From JAUYQR01 sp050632395 (GTDB lineage Bacteria; Pseudomonadota; Alphaproteobacteria; Rhodobacterales; Rhodobacteraceae): DNA of 64,000 nt. Below the pieces are notes generated by a model. It was not told the DNA's origin. It saw only the letters and a program-made list of their open reading frames with translations, and searched no databases. This document shows, one piece after another, positions 8,960 to 17,031 of this stretch; positions within the stretch are counted from its first letter, which is position 1, and the number at the start of each line of letters is the position of its first letter. The translations under genes and the position numbers were made by a program. The stretch is from assembly GCF_050632395.1 (NCBI RefSeq), contig NZ_CP192600.1, positions 1,674,001 to 1,738,000 of the forward strand, given 5' to 3'.

Positions 8960-9775
8960 CTAGGCCGTGAGCTTTGCCACTGGCGCCGGTGCTTGCCCGT
9001 CATAACCGCCCCAGACGGACTGGTCGAAGTGGATGACAGCGCCAGTCAGCATGCCGCTGTCTTCCGATGACATCCATAGGACCGCGCGGGCGACTTCCTT
9101 GGGGTCGAGCAACCGACCGAAGGGAAGACCGGCGACAGCTTTCTTCTCCCAGTCGGGGTCGCCGGATTCGGCCAGTTGCAACTCGCGCTCGTGGTCAGAA
9201 GCCATCCAGCCGATGTCCAACTGGTTGACGTGAATTCGGTTGCGCATCAGCGCATAGCCAGAGTTGCGGGTCAGTGTGGCAAGTGCCGCCTTGGAGGCGC
9301 AATAGGCCGCGATGAACGGCTGGCCAGCGTTCTGCGAGGTGGAGCCGATGTTGACGATCCGCCCCTCGACCCCGACACGTTCCATCACGTTGATTGCGTC
9401 CTGCATCAGGAAAAATGGTGCGCGGACGTTGACGGCGAACATGCGGTCGAACAGTTCCGGCGTGGTGTTCAGCAGGTTCCCACGGTCAGTCAGACCTGCC
9501 GCGTTGACCAGGATATCAACCCGGCCAAAGCGGGCATCGGCCTCGGGGACGATGCGGCGGACATCGTCGATGTTGCCCAAATCGGCCGCGATGACCTGCA
9601 CCGGCACCTGGGTTTCGGCCTCGATGGCGGCGGCGACTTTGCGGCCCTTGTCAGCCCCCCGGCCGACGATGGCGATCCCGGCTGCCCCGGCGCGGGCAAA
9701 GGTGTGGGCGATGGCCGCGCCCAGACCCTGCGTGCCGCCGGTTACAAGGGCGATCTTTCCGTCGATCCGGTTCAT
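8960..9775 (-). CDS. Short-chain dehydrogenase/reductase of the cyclitol cluster
   Basis: 271 aa classical SDR. Cofactor motif TGGTQGLG near residues 13-20, NAAG near 91, and an active site with Ser near 146 and YCASK (Tyr and Lys near 159-163). NAD(P)-dependent oxidation of an alcohol is expected. Its start overlaps the iolE stop by four bases (ATGA), making it the third gene of the reverse-strand unit iolD-iolE-SDR. In that setting a role in oxidising or epimerising a cyclitol or sugar acid is likely, but the substrate is not shown by the sequence. Confidence 0.88.
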   Translation of the reverse strand: MNRIDGKIALVTGGTQGLGAAIAHTFARAGAAGIAIVGRGADKGRKVAAAIEAETQVPVQVIAADLGNIDDVRRIVPEADARFGRVDILVNAAGLTDRGNLLNTTPELFDRMFAVNVRAPFFLMQDAINVMERVGVEGRIVNIGSTSQNAGQPFIAAYCASKAALATLTRNSGYALMRNRIHVNQLDIGWMASDHERELQLAESGDPDWEKKAVAGLPFGRLLDPKEVARAVLWMSSEDSGMLTGAVIHFDQSVWGGYDGQAPAPVAKLTA

Positions 9776-10665
9776 TGCGTCACCTCATATCCGGCCGCGG
9801 CCATGACCCGCAGCAATTCCTTGTGCCCTTTCTGCGCCATCGCCAGCGGGGGCGAGACCTTAGGGTCCTGTTCCGCTTCGACCACGAACCAGCCTTCATA
9901 GCCCTTGGCGGCCAACGCCTTGACGATCGCCTCAAAATCAAGCGAACCGTCGCCCGGCACCGTGAAGGCCCCCTTTACCACCGCATCCAGAAAGCTTTCG
10001 CGGTTGCGGTCCAGACCGTCCACCACAGTGCGGCGAATGTCCTTGGTGTGAACATGGGTGATGCGGGCGTGGTGGTTTTCGATCACGCGCAGGTTGTCGC
10101 CTCCGGCAAAGGCCATGTGGCCCGCGTCAAACAGCAAAGGCACGGTCGAGTGCTTCATCAAGAGGTCAAGTTCCGCCTCGGTCTCGATGGCCGCTGCCAT
10201 GTGGTGATGATAGCTGATCGGCATGCCCTGCGCAGCGCACCAGTCTGCAAAATCGCTGATCTTGCGGCCATAGACGGCTATCTCTGCCTCGGTCAGCTTT
10301 GGCTTGGTAGCCAGGGGCGCGGACTTGACGCCCTGCACTGACCGCGCGGTTTCACCGTAAACGATGCAGGGCGCGCCTGCCGCGCAGAAGAAGGCGTGCT
10401 GCGCGGCAATGCGCTCCTTCTCCACCTCGATGTCGCCGTCCAGCAGCAGGCCCGAGAACCAGCCACCGCAGACGGAAATGCCGTACTTCGCAAGGATCGG
10501 GCCTAGTTCGGCCATGTCCATCGGAAAGCGGCGCCCGGTTTCCATCCCGGTGAACCCTGCGACCGAGGCTTGGCGCAGACATTCCTCCAGGGTTACGTCA
10601 TCGGACAATTCCGCAAGGTCGTCATTCCACCACGCAATGGGGGCGATGCCGAGTTTGGCTTTCAT
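9772..10665 (-). CDS. iolE: Myo-inosose-2 dehydratase-like protein IolE
   Basis: 297 aa xylose-isomerase-like TIM barrel. The opening MKAKLGIAPIAWWNDDLAEL, the GMETGRRFP segment and a central ISYHHHMAAAIETEAELDLLM run are characteristic of IolE. Conserved Glu, Asp and His residues on successive strands would bind the metal. Reaction in the inositol pathway: dehydration of 2-keto-myo-inositol to 3D-(3,5/4)-trihydroxycyclohexane-1,2-dione, the substrate of IolD. Three bases separate it from the iolD stop upstream, and it overlaps the SDR downstream. Confidence 0.9.
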   Translation of the reverse strand: MKAKLGIAPIAWWNDDLAELSDDVTLEECLRQASVAGFTGMETGRRFPMDMAELGPILAKYGISVCGGWFSGLLLDGDIEVEKERIAAQHAFFCAAGAPCIVYGETARSVQGVKSAPLATKPKLTEAEIAVYGRKISDFADWCAAQGMPISYHHHMAAAIETEAELDLLMKHSTVPLLFDAGHMAFAGGDNLRVIENHHARITHVHTKDIRRTVVDGLDRNRESFLDAVVKGAFTVPGDGSLDFEAIVKALAAKGYEGWFVVEAEQDPKVSPPLAMAQKGHKELLRVMAAAGYEVTQ

Positions 10666-10668
10666 GGG

Positions 10669-12540
10669 TCACACTCCTAAGCGTTGTTTGCTACGAATGG
10701 CGATCTGGCTGGCACGGGCCTGCCGCACGGATTCGCGGTTCGATACTTCGGGCACTCCCACATCCCAGTCTGCGTCTCCGGGCACCCAGGCATGGGCATC
10801 GGTTGCAATCGAAATAACGGTTGTCCGGTCGGTTCCCTTGGCCCACTCCAATGCGGCTTGGAAATCGGCCAGACTGCTGCAGTGGCGGCTTTCGGCACCC
10901 ATCGCTGCGGCATGGGCGGCAAAATCGACATGCAGCGGATTGGCCTTGTCGGTGATACGGCAGTCTTTCAGCAAGTTGTTGAACCCCGGCACGCCTTTGA
11001 ACTGCTGCAAACGGCTGATGACGGCATAGCCGCCGTTGTCACAAACGATCACGATCATCTTGTGACCCGAAAGGACAGTAGAATAGATGTCCGAATTCAT
11101 CATCATATAGGTGCCATCGCCCAGCATGACGATGGGGGTGCCGCCCAGACCGCCCGGACCTTCCTGCGCCATGGCGCAGCCCCAGCCGGCGGCAATTTCA
11201 TATCCCATGCAGGAAAAGCCGAACTCCAGATCAAAGGTGTTCGGGGCCTTGACCCGCCAACCCTTCATGACCTCGCCCGGAATGCCGCCCGCCGCCGCGA
11301 TCAGCGTGTCCTTCTCGCCCGCCCATTGGTTCACCATATGCACCACCTGCGCATAAGTGGGCACGGGTGCGTTGGTCGGGGCCTGATGCTGGTCAAGCAG
11401 CGCATTCCAGTCGGCAAACAGCGCCTTGGCGTGCGGCAGATGGGTCGCAGGCGCGGTCCAGGTGCCAAGCAGGTCGCCAAGCTCGTCAATCGTTTCCCGC
11501 GCGTCGCCGACAACGGCAAGGGAGTGGTGTTTCATGGCGTCGAACCTTGCCGCGTTGATCGAGATGAACTTCGCCGAATGGCTGAAGGCCGTCCATGACC
11601 CGGTGGTGAAGTCCATCAGCCGCGTGCCGATGGCAAGGATCACATCGGCCTCGGCCGCAAGCGCGTTGGCAGAGGTGGAGCCGACGATCCCCATCGGCCC
11701 GGCATGCACCGGATGGTCATGGGTCAGGGCCCCTTTGCCCGCGATCGTCTCAACAACTGGAATACCGTGGCGCAGGGCAAAATCAGCCAGCGCCTGTTCC
11801 GCGCCAGAATAGCGGGTTCCACCGCCCGAAATGATCAGCGGTGTCTTGGCCGTTCGCAGCAGGGCAGCCGCCGTAGCAAGGCTGCGATGGTCAGCGCGCG
11901 GGCGGGGGATGGTCCAGAGCCGCAGTGCAAAAAACGCCTCCGGGTAGTCGAAGGCCATTTCCTGCGTGTCCTGGCACAGGGCCAGAAACGCAGGGCCGCA
12001 GTCTGCGGGGTCCAGCATGGCCGCCAAAGCCTGCGGCAACGAGGACAGAATTTGCTGCGGCAGCGTTATGCGGTCCCAGTAGCGGCTGACGGCCTTGAAG
12101 GCGTCATTGACCGTGATCGTCGGGTTTCCGAAGTGTTCGACCTGCTGCATCACCGGATCGGGAATGCGGTTGGCAAAGCTGTCGCCCGCGATCAACAGGA
12201 TCGGCAGTCGGTTGGCATGGGCTGTGCCCGCCGCCGTCACCATGTTCAGCGCCCCCGGCCCGATGGACGAGGTGGCAATCATGATCTGCCGCCGCCGTTT
12301 GGCCTTGGCAAAGCCCACCGCCGCAAGGGCCATCGACTGTTCGTTCTGGCCCCGCCAGGTTGGCAAGATGTCCTGAACCTGCTCCAGCGCCTCGGACAGG
12401 CAGGTCACGTTGCCGTGGCCAAAGATGCCGAAAACGCCGGCAAACAACGGCACGTGTGCCCCGTCAATCTCGGTGAACTGGTTGCAAAGATAGCGGACAA
12501 CGGCCTGTGCCATTGTCAGGCGAACGGTTGGAACAGTCAT
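10669..12540 (-). CDS. iolD: Trihydroxycyclohexane-1,2-dione hydrolase IolD
   Basis: 623 aa thiamine-diphosphate enzyme. N-terminal pyrimidine-binding domain with the catalytic Glu in the region around GQNEQSMALAAVGFAKAKRR, a central domain, and a C-terminal PP-binding domain with GDGTYMMMNSDIYSTV and CDNGGY. It opens the six-carbon ring of trihydroxycyclohexanedione to 5-deoxy-glucuronate. I chose the ATG at 12540, which has GAGGAG 7 bases upstream; the frame is open further up to 12609 but crosses the promoter/operator region. First gene of the reverse unit, divergent from the aldehyde dehydrogenase, with an operator-like palindrome between them. Confidence 0.93.
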   Translation of the reverse strand: MTVPTVRLTMAQAVVRYLCNQFTEIDGAHVPLFAGVFGIFGHGNVTCLSEALEQVQDILPTWRGQNEQSMALAAVGFAKAKRRRQIMIATSSIGPGALNMVTAAGTAHANRLPILLIAGDSFANRIPDPVMQQVEHFGNPTITVNDAFKAVSRYWDRITLPQQILSSLPQALAAMLDPADCGPAFLALCQDTQEMAFDYPEAFFALRLWTIPRPRADHRSLATAAALLRTAKTPLIISGGGTRYSGAEQALADFALRHGIPVVETIAGKGALTHDHPVHAGPMGIVGSTSANALAAEADVILAIGTRLMDFTTGSWTAFSHSAKFISINAARFDAMKHHSLAVVGDARETIDELGDLLGTWTAPATHLPHAKALFADWNALLDQHQAPTNAPVPTYAQVVHMVNQWAGEKDTLIAAAGGIPGEVMKGWRVKAPNTFDLEFGFSCMGYEIAAGWGCAMAQEGPGGLGGTPIVMLGDGTYMMMNSDIYSTVLSGHKMIVIVCDNGGYAVISRLQQFKGVPGFNNLLKDCRITDKANPLHVDFAAHAAAMGAESRHCSSLADFQAALEWAKGTDRTTVISIATDAHAWVPGDADWDVGVPEVSNRESVRQARASQIAIRSKQRLGV

Positions 12541-12586
12541 CTGGCGTCTCCTCATCCTCGGTTGGCGGCACCTTACGGAATGCATA

Positions 12587-12615
12587 TTGACAGTGCAACA
12601 GTTTTGCAATCTGTA
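12587..12615 (+). promoter_or_regulatory. Candidate promoter for the aldehyde dehydrogenase operon
   Basis: TTGACA at 12587-12592 is a perfect -35 hexamer. Seventeen bases later lies TCTGTA, a weak -10. The proposed -10 sits inside the operator palindrome at 12606-12619, so a bound RpiR-type repressor would block polymerase. Confidence 0.4.
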
Positions 12616-12619
12616 TTGC
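12606..12619. promoter_or_regulatory. Operator-like palindrome GCAAT-N4-ATTGC (iolD/ALDH intergenic)
   Basis: GCAATCTGTATTGC, a 5+5 palindrome in the divergent region of iolD and the aldehyde dehydrogenase. The same pattern stands before both RpiR genes and iolG. The natural ligand is one of the two RpiR-type regulators of the cluster. Confidence 0.7.
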
Positions 12620-12676
12620 TGAATGTCGATTTAGGGGTCTGTGCCCCAGCAGCGCGCCGTGGACGGAGGGACGACA

Positions 12677-14113
12677 GTGTACGAATCTTATGGGATCTGT
12701 GTTGGCGGAAAATGGCGCGCAGCGGAGGGCGGCGCGACCGCTGCGGTGCTGTCACCGGTGACCGGGCGGCCGCTTGGTGCCTGCGCCACCGCCTCGGCTG
12801 CGGACACGCGGGACGCCATCAACGCGGCCGAAGCCGGTCTGATGGCGATGCGCGCCTTGTCCGGATTTGCCCGCGCCGATGCGCTGCACCGGATCGCGGA
12901 CGAGATGGCACGGCGAGCCCTCGAGGCCGCACGGATGAACACCGCCGAAACTGGCAAGCCGATTGCCCAGGCCGAACGCGAATGGGTCTTGTCGGTCGAT
13001 CAGTTCCGCTGGTACGCCGAAGAGGCCCGCCGCATCTATGGCCGCATCATCGAAAGCCGCGTGCCGCGTGGCCGGTTCGAGGTGACGCGCGAACCCGTGG
13101 GCATTGTCGCGGCCTTTACCGCCTGGAACTTCCCCGCCTCTTTGCCCGCGCGCAAGCTGGCCCCGGCGCTGGCGGCGGGGTGCTCGGTCATCCTGCGACC
13201 TTCGTCCCAGACACCGGGGGTGGCGATGGTGATGGTCGATTGCATTCGGGCGGGCGGTTTGCCGGACGGGGCGATCAACCTTGTCACCGGGTCCACCGCC
13301 GAAACCTATACCCCGATCATGGCCGACCCCCGCGTGCGCAAGGTGTCGCTGACCGGGTCCACCCGCGTTGGCCAGCAAATGCTCCGCGATGCGGCCGCGA
13401 CGGTGAAGAAGGTGTCGATGGAACTGGGCGGCAACGCGCCGCTGATCATTTATGATGACGCCGATCTGGATCAGGCACTTGATCTGTCCGTGGCGACCAA
13501 GTTCGCCAATGCCGGGCAAGTCTGTGTCACGGCGGACCGTTTCTTTGTCCACGAAAGCCTGCATGACCGCTTTGTCGACGGGTTCGTCAAACGGGCGCAG
13601 GCCATCCGGCTTGGTGACGGTGCCGATCCTGCGACAGGGATGGGGCCGCTGATCAACAAGGGCCGCCTGGCCGAGGTTGACGCCATTGTGGCCGACGCCG
13701 TCGCTGCGGGTGCCAAGATCGAGACGGGCGGAAAGCGGGCGGCCGGGTTCAACGAAGGCAACTTTTACGAACCAACCGTCCTGACCGGCGTGACCGACGA
13801 CATGCAGGTCTTTGCCGAAGAAAACTTTGGCCCGATCGCCGCAATCACCCGGTTCGCGACCGAAGACGAGGTGCTGGCCCGCGCTAACAAGGGCGAGATG
13901 GGGCTGTCCGCCTATGCCTTTACCCGGTCACCAGACCGCGCCCGCCGCACTGTTGCGGGCCTGAAGGCGGGCATGGTCGGCATCAATAGCTTTGCCCTTG
14001 CCGCCGCTGAGGCCCCGTTCGGCGGCACCCGCTTTTCCGGCCTTGGCCGCGAAGGCGGCAGCGAGGGGATCGAGGATTACCTCGATACCAAACTTACCCA
14101 ACTTGTATTCTGA
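12677..14113 (+). CDS. NAD(P)-dependent aldehyde dehydrogenase, succinate-semialdehyde-like
   Basis: 478 aa from the GTG at 12677, which follows GGAGGG by 6 bases; a longer frame from 12641 lacks a site. ALDH superfamily: FTAWNFP, cofactor loop GSTRVGQQM, catalytic Glu in ELGGNAP, nucleophile Cys in NAGQVCVTADRF, and a C-terminal GGTRFSGLGREGG. The closest general class is succinate-semialdehyde dehydrogenase (GabD-like). It is not the CoA-acylating methylmalonate-semialdehyde type (IolA). It starts the forward unit ALDH-aldolase-hydroxyacid dehydrogenase and probably oxidises the aldehyde released by the neighbouring aldolase. Confidence 0.88.
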   Translation: MYESYGICVGGKWRAAEGGATAAVLSPVTGRPLGACATASAADTRDAINAAEAGLMAMRALSGFARADALHRIADEMARRALEAARMNTAETGKPIAQAEREWVLSVDQFRWYAEEARRIYGRIIESRVPRGRFEVTREPVGIVAAFTAWNFPASLPARKLAPALAAGCSVILRPSSQTPGVAMVMVDCIRAGGLPDGAINLVTGSTAETYTPIMADPRVRKVSLTGSTRVGQQMLRDAAATVKKVSMELGGNAPLIIYDDADLDQALDLSVATKFANAGQVCVTADRFFVHESLHDRFVDGFVKRAQAIRLGDGADPATGMGPLINKGRLAEVDAIVADAVAAGAKIETGGKRAAGFNEGNFYEPTVLTGVTDDMQVFAEENFGPIAAITRFATEDEVLARANKGEMGLSAYAFTRSPDRARRTVAGLKAGMVGINSFALAAAEAPFGGTRFSGLGREGGSEGIEDYLDTKLTQLVF

Positions 14114-14122
14114 GGTGACGCC

Positions 14123-14929
14123 ATGATCCGCAACAGACTGCGCGACATGTGGAAAGAGGGCCGTCCGGTTCTAAACGGTTGGCTGTCCATCGGCAACGCC
14201 TTCACCGCTGAAATCATGGCGGCCCAAGGCTATGACGCGATCACCATCGACATCCAGCATGGCGCGCTGGACTACAGCGCCGCCCTGATGATGCTGCAGG
14301 CAATGCGCGGATCGGGCGTGGTGCCAATGGTGCGGGTGCCTTGGCGCGAGCCTGGAATCGTGATGAAGGCGCTGGATGCGGGTGCGATGGGGATCATCTG
14401 CCCGATGATCAACACCGCTGCCGAGGCGGCCGAATTCGTCAGCTTCATGCGCTATCCGCCCCTAGGTCAGCGCAGCTTTGGCCCAACGCGGGCGAACATT
14501 GCCTATGGTGGTTACGGTGTCGAGTCCAATGCCGAAGTTCTGGCCTTTGCGATGATCGAGACGGCTGCAGGTGTTGAAAACCTTGAGGAAATCGCCGCGA
14601 CTCCGGGGCTGGACGGCATCTATGTTGGCCCTGCCGATCTGACGCTGGGAACGCAAGCCGGGCGGCTTGCCCCGGCCTTTGACCGCGAAGAACCTGAGAT
14701 GATCGCCCTGATCCAACGCATTGCTGCGGTGTGCAAGGACAAGGGCATCCATGCAGCATTGCATTGTGGAACGCCTGCCTATGCCGCCCGCGCCCTCGGC
14801 TGGGGTTTTGACATGACCACAGTCTCGGGTGACAGCCGCCTGCTTGCCGCCGCTGCGTCAGCCTCCGTCGCCGAGTTTCGCAAGCTGACCGGCCCTGCCG
14901 TTGCCGCAAAGAAGGGGGAGGGCTACTGA
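14123..14929 (+). CDS. HpcH/HpaI-family class II aldolase
   Basis: 268 aa TIM-barrel aldolase. IDIQHGALDY (conserved Asp and His), VPMVRVPWREP (catalytic Arg), GAMGIICPMI, MIETAAGVENL (metal-ligand Glu) and GIYVGPADLTLG (metal-ligand Asp) all match the family. It cleaves 2-keto-3-deoxy sugar acids or related 4-hydroxy-2-oxo acids to pyruvate plus an aldehyde. Nine bases after the dehydrogenase, and its stop overlaps the next start (TGATG). Its presence suggests the ring-opened product is degraded through a keto-deoxy acid. Confidence 0.88.
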   Translation: MIRNRLRDMWKEGRPVLNGWLSIGNAFTAEIMAAQGYDAITIDIQHGALDYSAALMMLQAMRGSGVVPMVRVPWREPGIVMKALDAGAMGIICPMINTAAEAAEFVSFMRYPPLGQRSFGPTRANIAYGGYGVESNAEVLAFAMIETAAGVENLEEIAATPGLDGIYVGPADLTLGTQAGRLAPAFDREEPEMIALIQRIAAVCKDKGIHAALHCGTPAYAARALGWGFDMTTVSGDSRLLAAAASASVAEFRKLTGPAVAAKKGEGY

Positions 14930-15921
14930 TGCCGCATATTCTGGTGGCCGGTAAACTGCACTCTGCCGGCTTGGCCCTGCTGGCCGAGGCGCAGGCACAA
15001 GGTTTTAGCCATGACTACGTCGAGGAAATCTCCGAACCCTCATACGCCGGGCTGATGGCGGGCGCGGACGCGCTGGTGATCCGGACCCAGCCGCTATCGG
15101 CGGCCACCATCGCGCGCGGCGAACGATTGCGCGTCGTGTCGCGACATGGCGTGGGCTATGACGCCGTTGATCTGCCCGCCCTGAACGCCCGCCAGATCGC
15201 GCTGACGATCATAGGCGACGTCAATTCGGTCTCGGTGGCCGAACATGCGATGATGCTGATGCTGGCGGCGGCCAAGCGGGTCAACCGCGCCAACCGCGCG
15301 GTGCGTGACCCCGGCCAATGGGGCTGGCGCAACCTTCTGGAAGCGCGCGAGATCAGCGGCAAACGCCTGCTGATCCTCGGCTATGGGCGCGCCGGGCGAA
15401 AGCTGGCCCGCATGGCCGCCGGTTTCGAGATGGAGGTTCGCGCCCACGACCCTTGGGCAGAGCGTACCGGCTGGCCCGCAGGCGATGTGCGCCCGGCGAC
15501 CGATCTGCTGGCCGCCCTGGCTTGGGCTGATTTCGTGTCCGTCCATGTGCCACGCGGCGACAGACCCGCCCTTGGCCCCGACGAAATCGCCGCGATGAAG
15601 CCGGGCGCAGTCTTGGTGAACACTGCGCGGGGCGGTGTCGTGGACGAAGCCGCACTGGCGCTGGCTTTGCGAGAGGGCAGGATCGGCGCAGCCGGTCTGG
15701 ACGTTTTTGAAGATGAGCCGCCGCAACCGGACGCCCCCCTTCTGGCGCTGGATCAAGTGGTCTTTAGCCCGCATATCGCCGGGCTGACGCTGGACTGCGC
15801 CGAGCGGATGGCGGTTTCCTCAGTCCGGAATGTGCTCGACTTCTTTGCCGGAACGATCGACCGGTCGCTGATCGTCAACGCCGACGCGCTGCAGTCGCAG
15901 AATGTGTCGGTTCTGCGCTAG
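14929..15921 (+). CDS. D-2-hydroxyacid dehydrogenase (phosphoglycerate-dehydrogenase-like)
   Basis: 330 aa. Nucleotide-binding LLILGYGRAGRKLARM (near residues 145-160) with Asp in AHDPW, catalytic Arg in NTARGGVVDE, Glu in DVFEDEPP, and His in FSPHIAGLT. No C-terminal ACT domain, so it is shorter than SerA. It reduces a 2-keto acid or oxidises a D-2-hydroxyacid. Translationally coupled to the aldolase, it likely handles an intermediate of the same pathway. Confidence 0.87.
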   Translation: MPHILVAGKLHSAGLALLAEAQAQGFSHDYVEEISEPSYAGLMAGADALVIRTQPLSAATIARGERLRVVSRHGVGYDAVDLPALNARQIALTIIGDVNSVSVAEHAMMLMLAAAKRVNRANRAVRDPGQWGWRNLLEAREISGKRLLILGYGRAGRKLARMAAGFEMEVRAHDPWAERTGWPAGDVRPATDLLAALAWADFVSVHVPRGDRPALGPDEIAAMKPGAVLVNTARGGVVDEAALALALREGRIGAAGLDVFEDEPPQPDAPLLALDQVVFSPHIAGLTLDCAERMAVSSVRNVLDFFAGTIDRSLIVNADALQSQNVSVLR

Positions 15922-15968
15922 GCCTGCGCGCGGGCAACCGGAACGGCCCACTTGCGTCTTTGCTGCGT

Positions 15969-15982
15969 GCAATGAATATTGC
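15969..15982. promoter_or_regulatory. Operator-like palindrome GCAAT-N4-ATTGC before rpiR
   Basis: GCAATGAATATTGC lies 75 bases before the first RpiR gene. It suggests autoregulation or control by the second regulator. Confidence 0.7.
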
Positions 15983-16056
15983 AAGGCATTGCTGGCGGGT
16001 CTGGACGCACTTCTACGGCGCGACTTGGCCTTGATTGCAGGTGTAAAGAGAACAAG

Positions 16057-16929
16057 ATGACCGAAATCCAGCCCCCGCAGGACTATGAAGAGCTGATCCG
16101 CGTCATCCACGAGCGGCATGACCATATGAGCAAGACCTACAAGGAGATCGCGCTCTACCTGACGCAGAACCCCAACGATGTCGCGGTGCGCTCGGTGCAT
16201 GGCATCGCCGAAATCTGTGGCATCCATGCCTCAAGCTTTGTCCGCTTTGCCCAGATGCTGGGTTACAGCGGGTTCAAGGAGCTTAAGGCCCTTTTCCAGA
16301 AACGGCTGGCCACGGCCGCGCCCGGCTTCGAGGCCTGGGTCCGGGCGCTGGAGTCGGAACTCAAGTCGGCAGCGGACGGCTCGGGCAGCAACTTTCTGCG
16401 TGATCTGGCGGCGCGCGACATCGCCTCGTTGCAGGATATGATCGGCTCAGTCCCTGCAGATGACTTGGCCCGCGCGGCCGATCTTCTGGTCGGCGCCGAG
16501 GCGGTCTATCTGGTCGGGCAGTTGCGCTCGGCCCCGGTGGTGGTGCTGATGCATTATATCCTGACCATGCTGGGCAAGCGGTGCATCCTTCTGGACAGCA
16601 GCGGCGGTCTGGCCACGCATGTCGCGCGTACGATGGGCAAGGACGACGTGTTGTTCGCGGTGTCTTTCCGCTTTTATGCGACCGAAGTGGTCAACATCGT
16701 CGAGGAAGCGGCCTTGGAGGGTGTCCCGGTTGTGGCAATTTCGGACAGCACACTCAGCCCGCTGGCGAAGGCCGCTTCGGTCATGTTCGCCGTGCCTGAG
16801 CGTGACTACAGTTTTTCGCGGTCACTTGCGGCACCCATGTGCCTGACGCAAGCGCTGGCGCTTGCGGTTGCCGCCCGGGTTCAAAAGGACCCGACCGCGC
16901 CCCGGATTCCAACCGTGACCGGTTCCTGA
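16057..16929 (+). CDS. RpiR-family transcriptional regulator (HTH + SIS)
   Basis: 290 aa. An N-terminal HTH_6 domain (about residues 10-85: SKTYKEIALYL, then SVHGIAEICGIHASSFVRFAQMLGYSGFKELK, the recognition helix) is joined to a C-terminal SIS sugar-phosphate isomerase fold (about 125-265). The latter includes YLVGQLRSAPVVVLMHYIL and DDVLFAVSFRFYATEVVNIVEEA. The ATG at 16057 has a weak AAAGAG site; the frame extends upstream to 15979 over the operator, so I reject that longer start. RpiR regulators sense phosphorylated sugars or cyclitol intermediates and control carbon operons, so it should regulate this cluster. Confidence 0.9.
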   Translation: MTEIQPPQDYEELIRVIHERHDHMSKTYKEIALYLTQNPNDVAVRSVHGIAEICGIHASSFVRFAQMLGYSGFKELKALFQKRLATAAPGFEAWVRALESELKSAADGSGSNFLRDLAARDIASLQDMIGSVPADDLARAADLLVGAEAVYLVGQLRSAPVVVLMHYILTMLGKRCILLDSSGGLATHVARTMGKDDVLFAVSFRFYATEVVNIVEEAALEGVPVVAISDSTLSPLAKAASVMFAVPERDYSFSRSLAAPMCLTQALALAVAARVQKDPTAPRIPTVTGS

Positions 16930-16973
16930 CGCGATCTGAGACCGTCTCGCTGCATGGCTTCGTCAAAGGTAAT

Positions 16974-16987
16974 GCAATGATCGTTGC
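16974..16987. promoter_or_regulatory. Operator-like palindrome before the RpiR fusion gene
   Basis: GCAATGATCGTTGC matches the cluster consensus with one change in the right arm. It lies 44 bases before the start of the RpiR/periplasmic-binding fusion. Confidence 0.6.
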
Positions 16988-17031
16988 GTGGGCGCAATTT
17001 TCGGGTATCGTGCAGGTGAGGAGTGCCGCCC

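Noticed and set aside
11704..13455. 583-codon forward frame antisense to iolD and overlapping the aldehyde dehydrogenase
   Set aside because: It is opposite to a strongly supported gene and its translation has no recognisable family.
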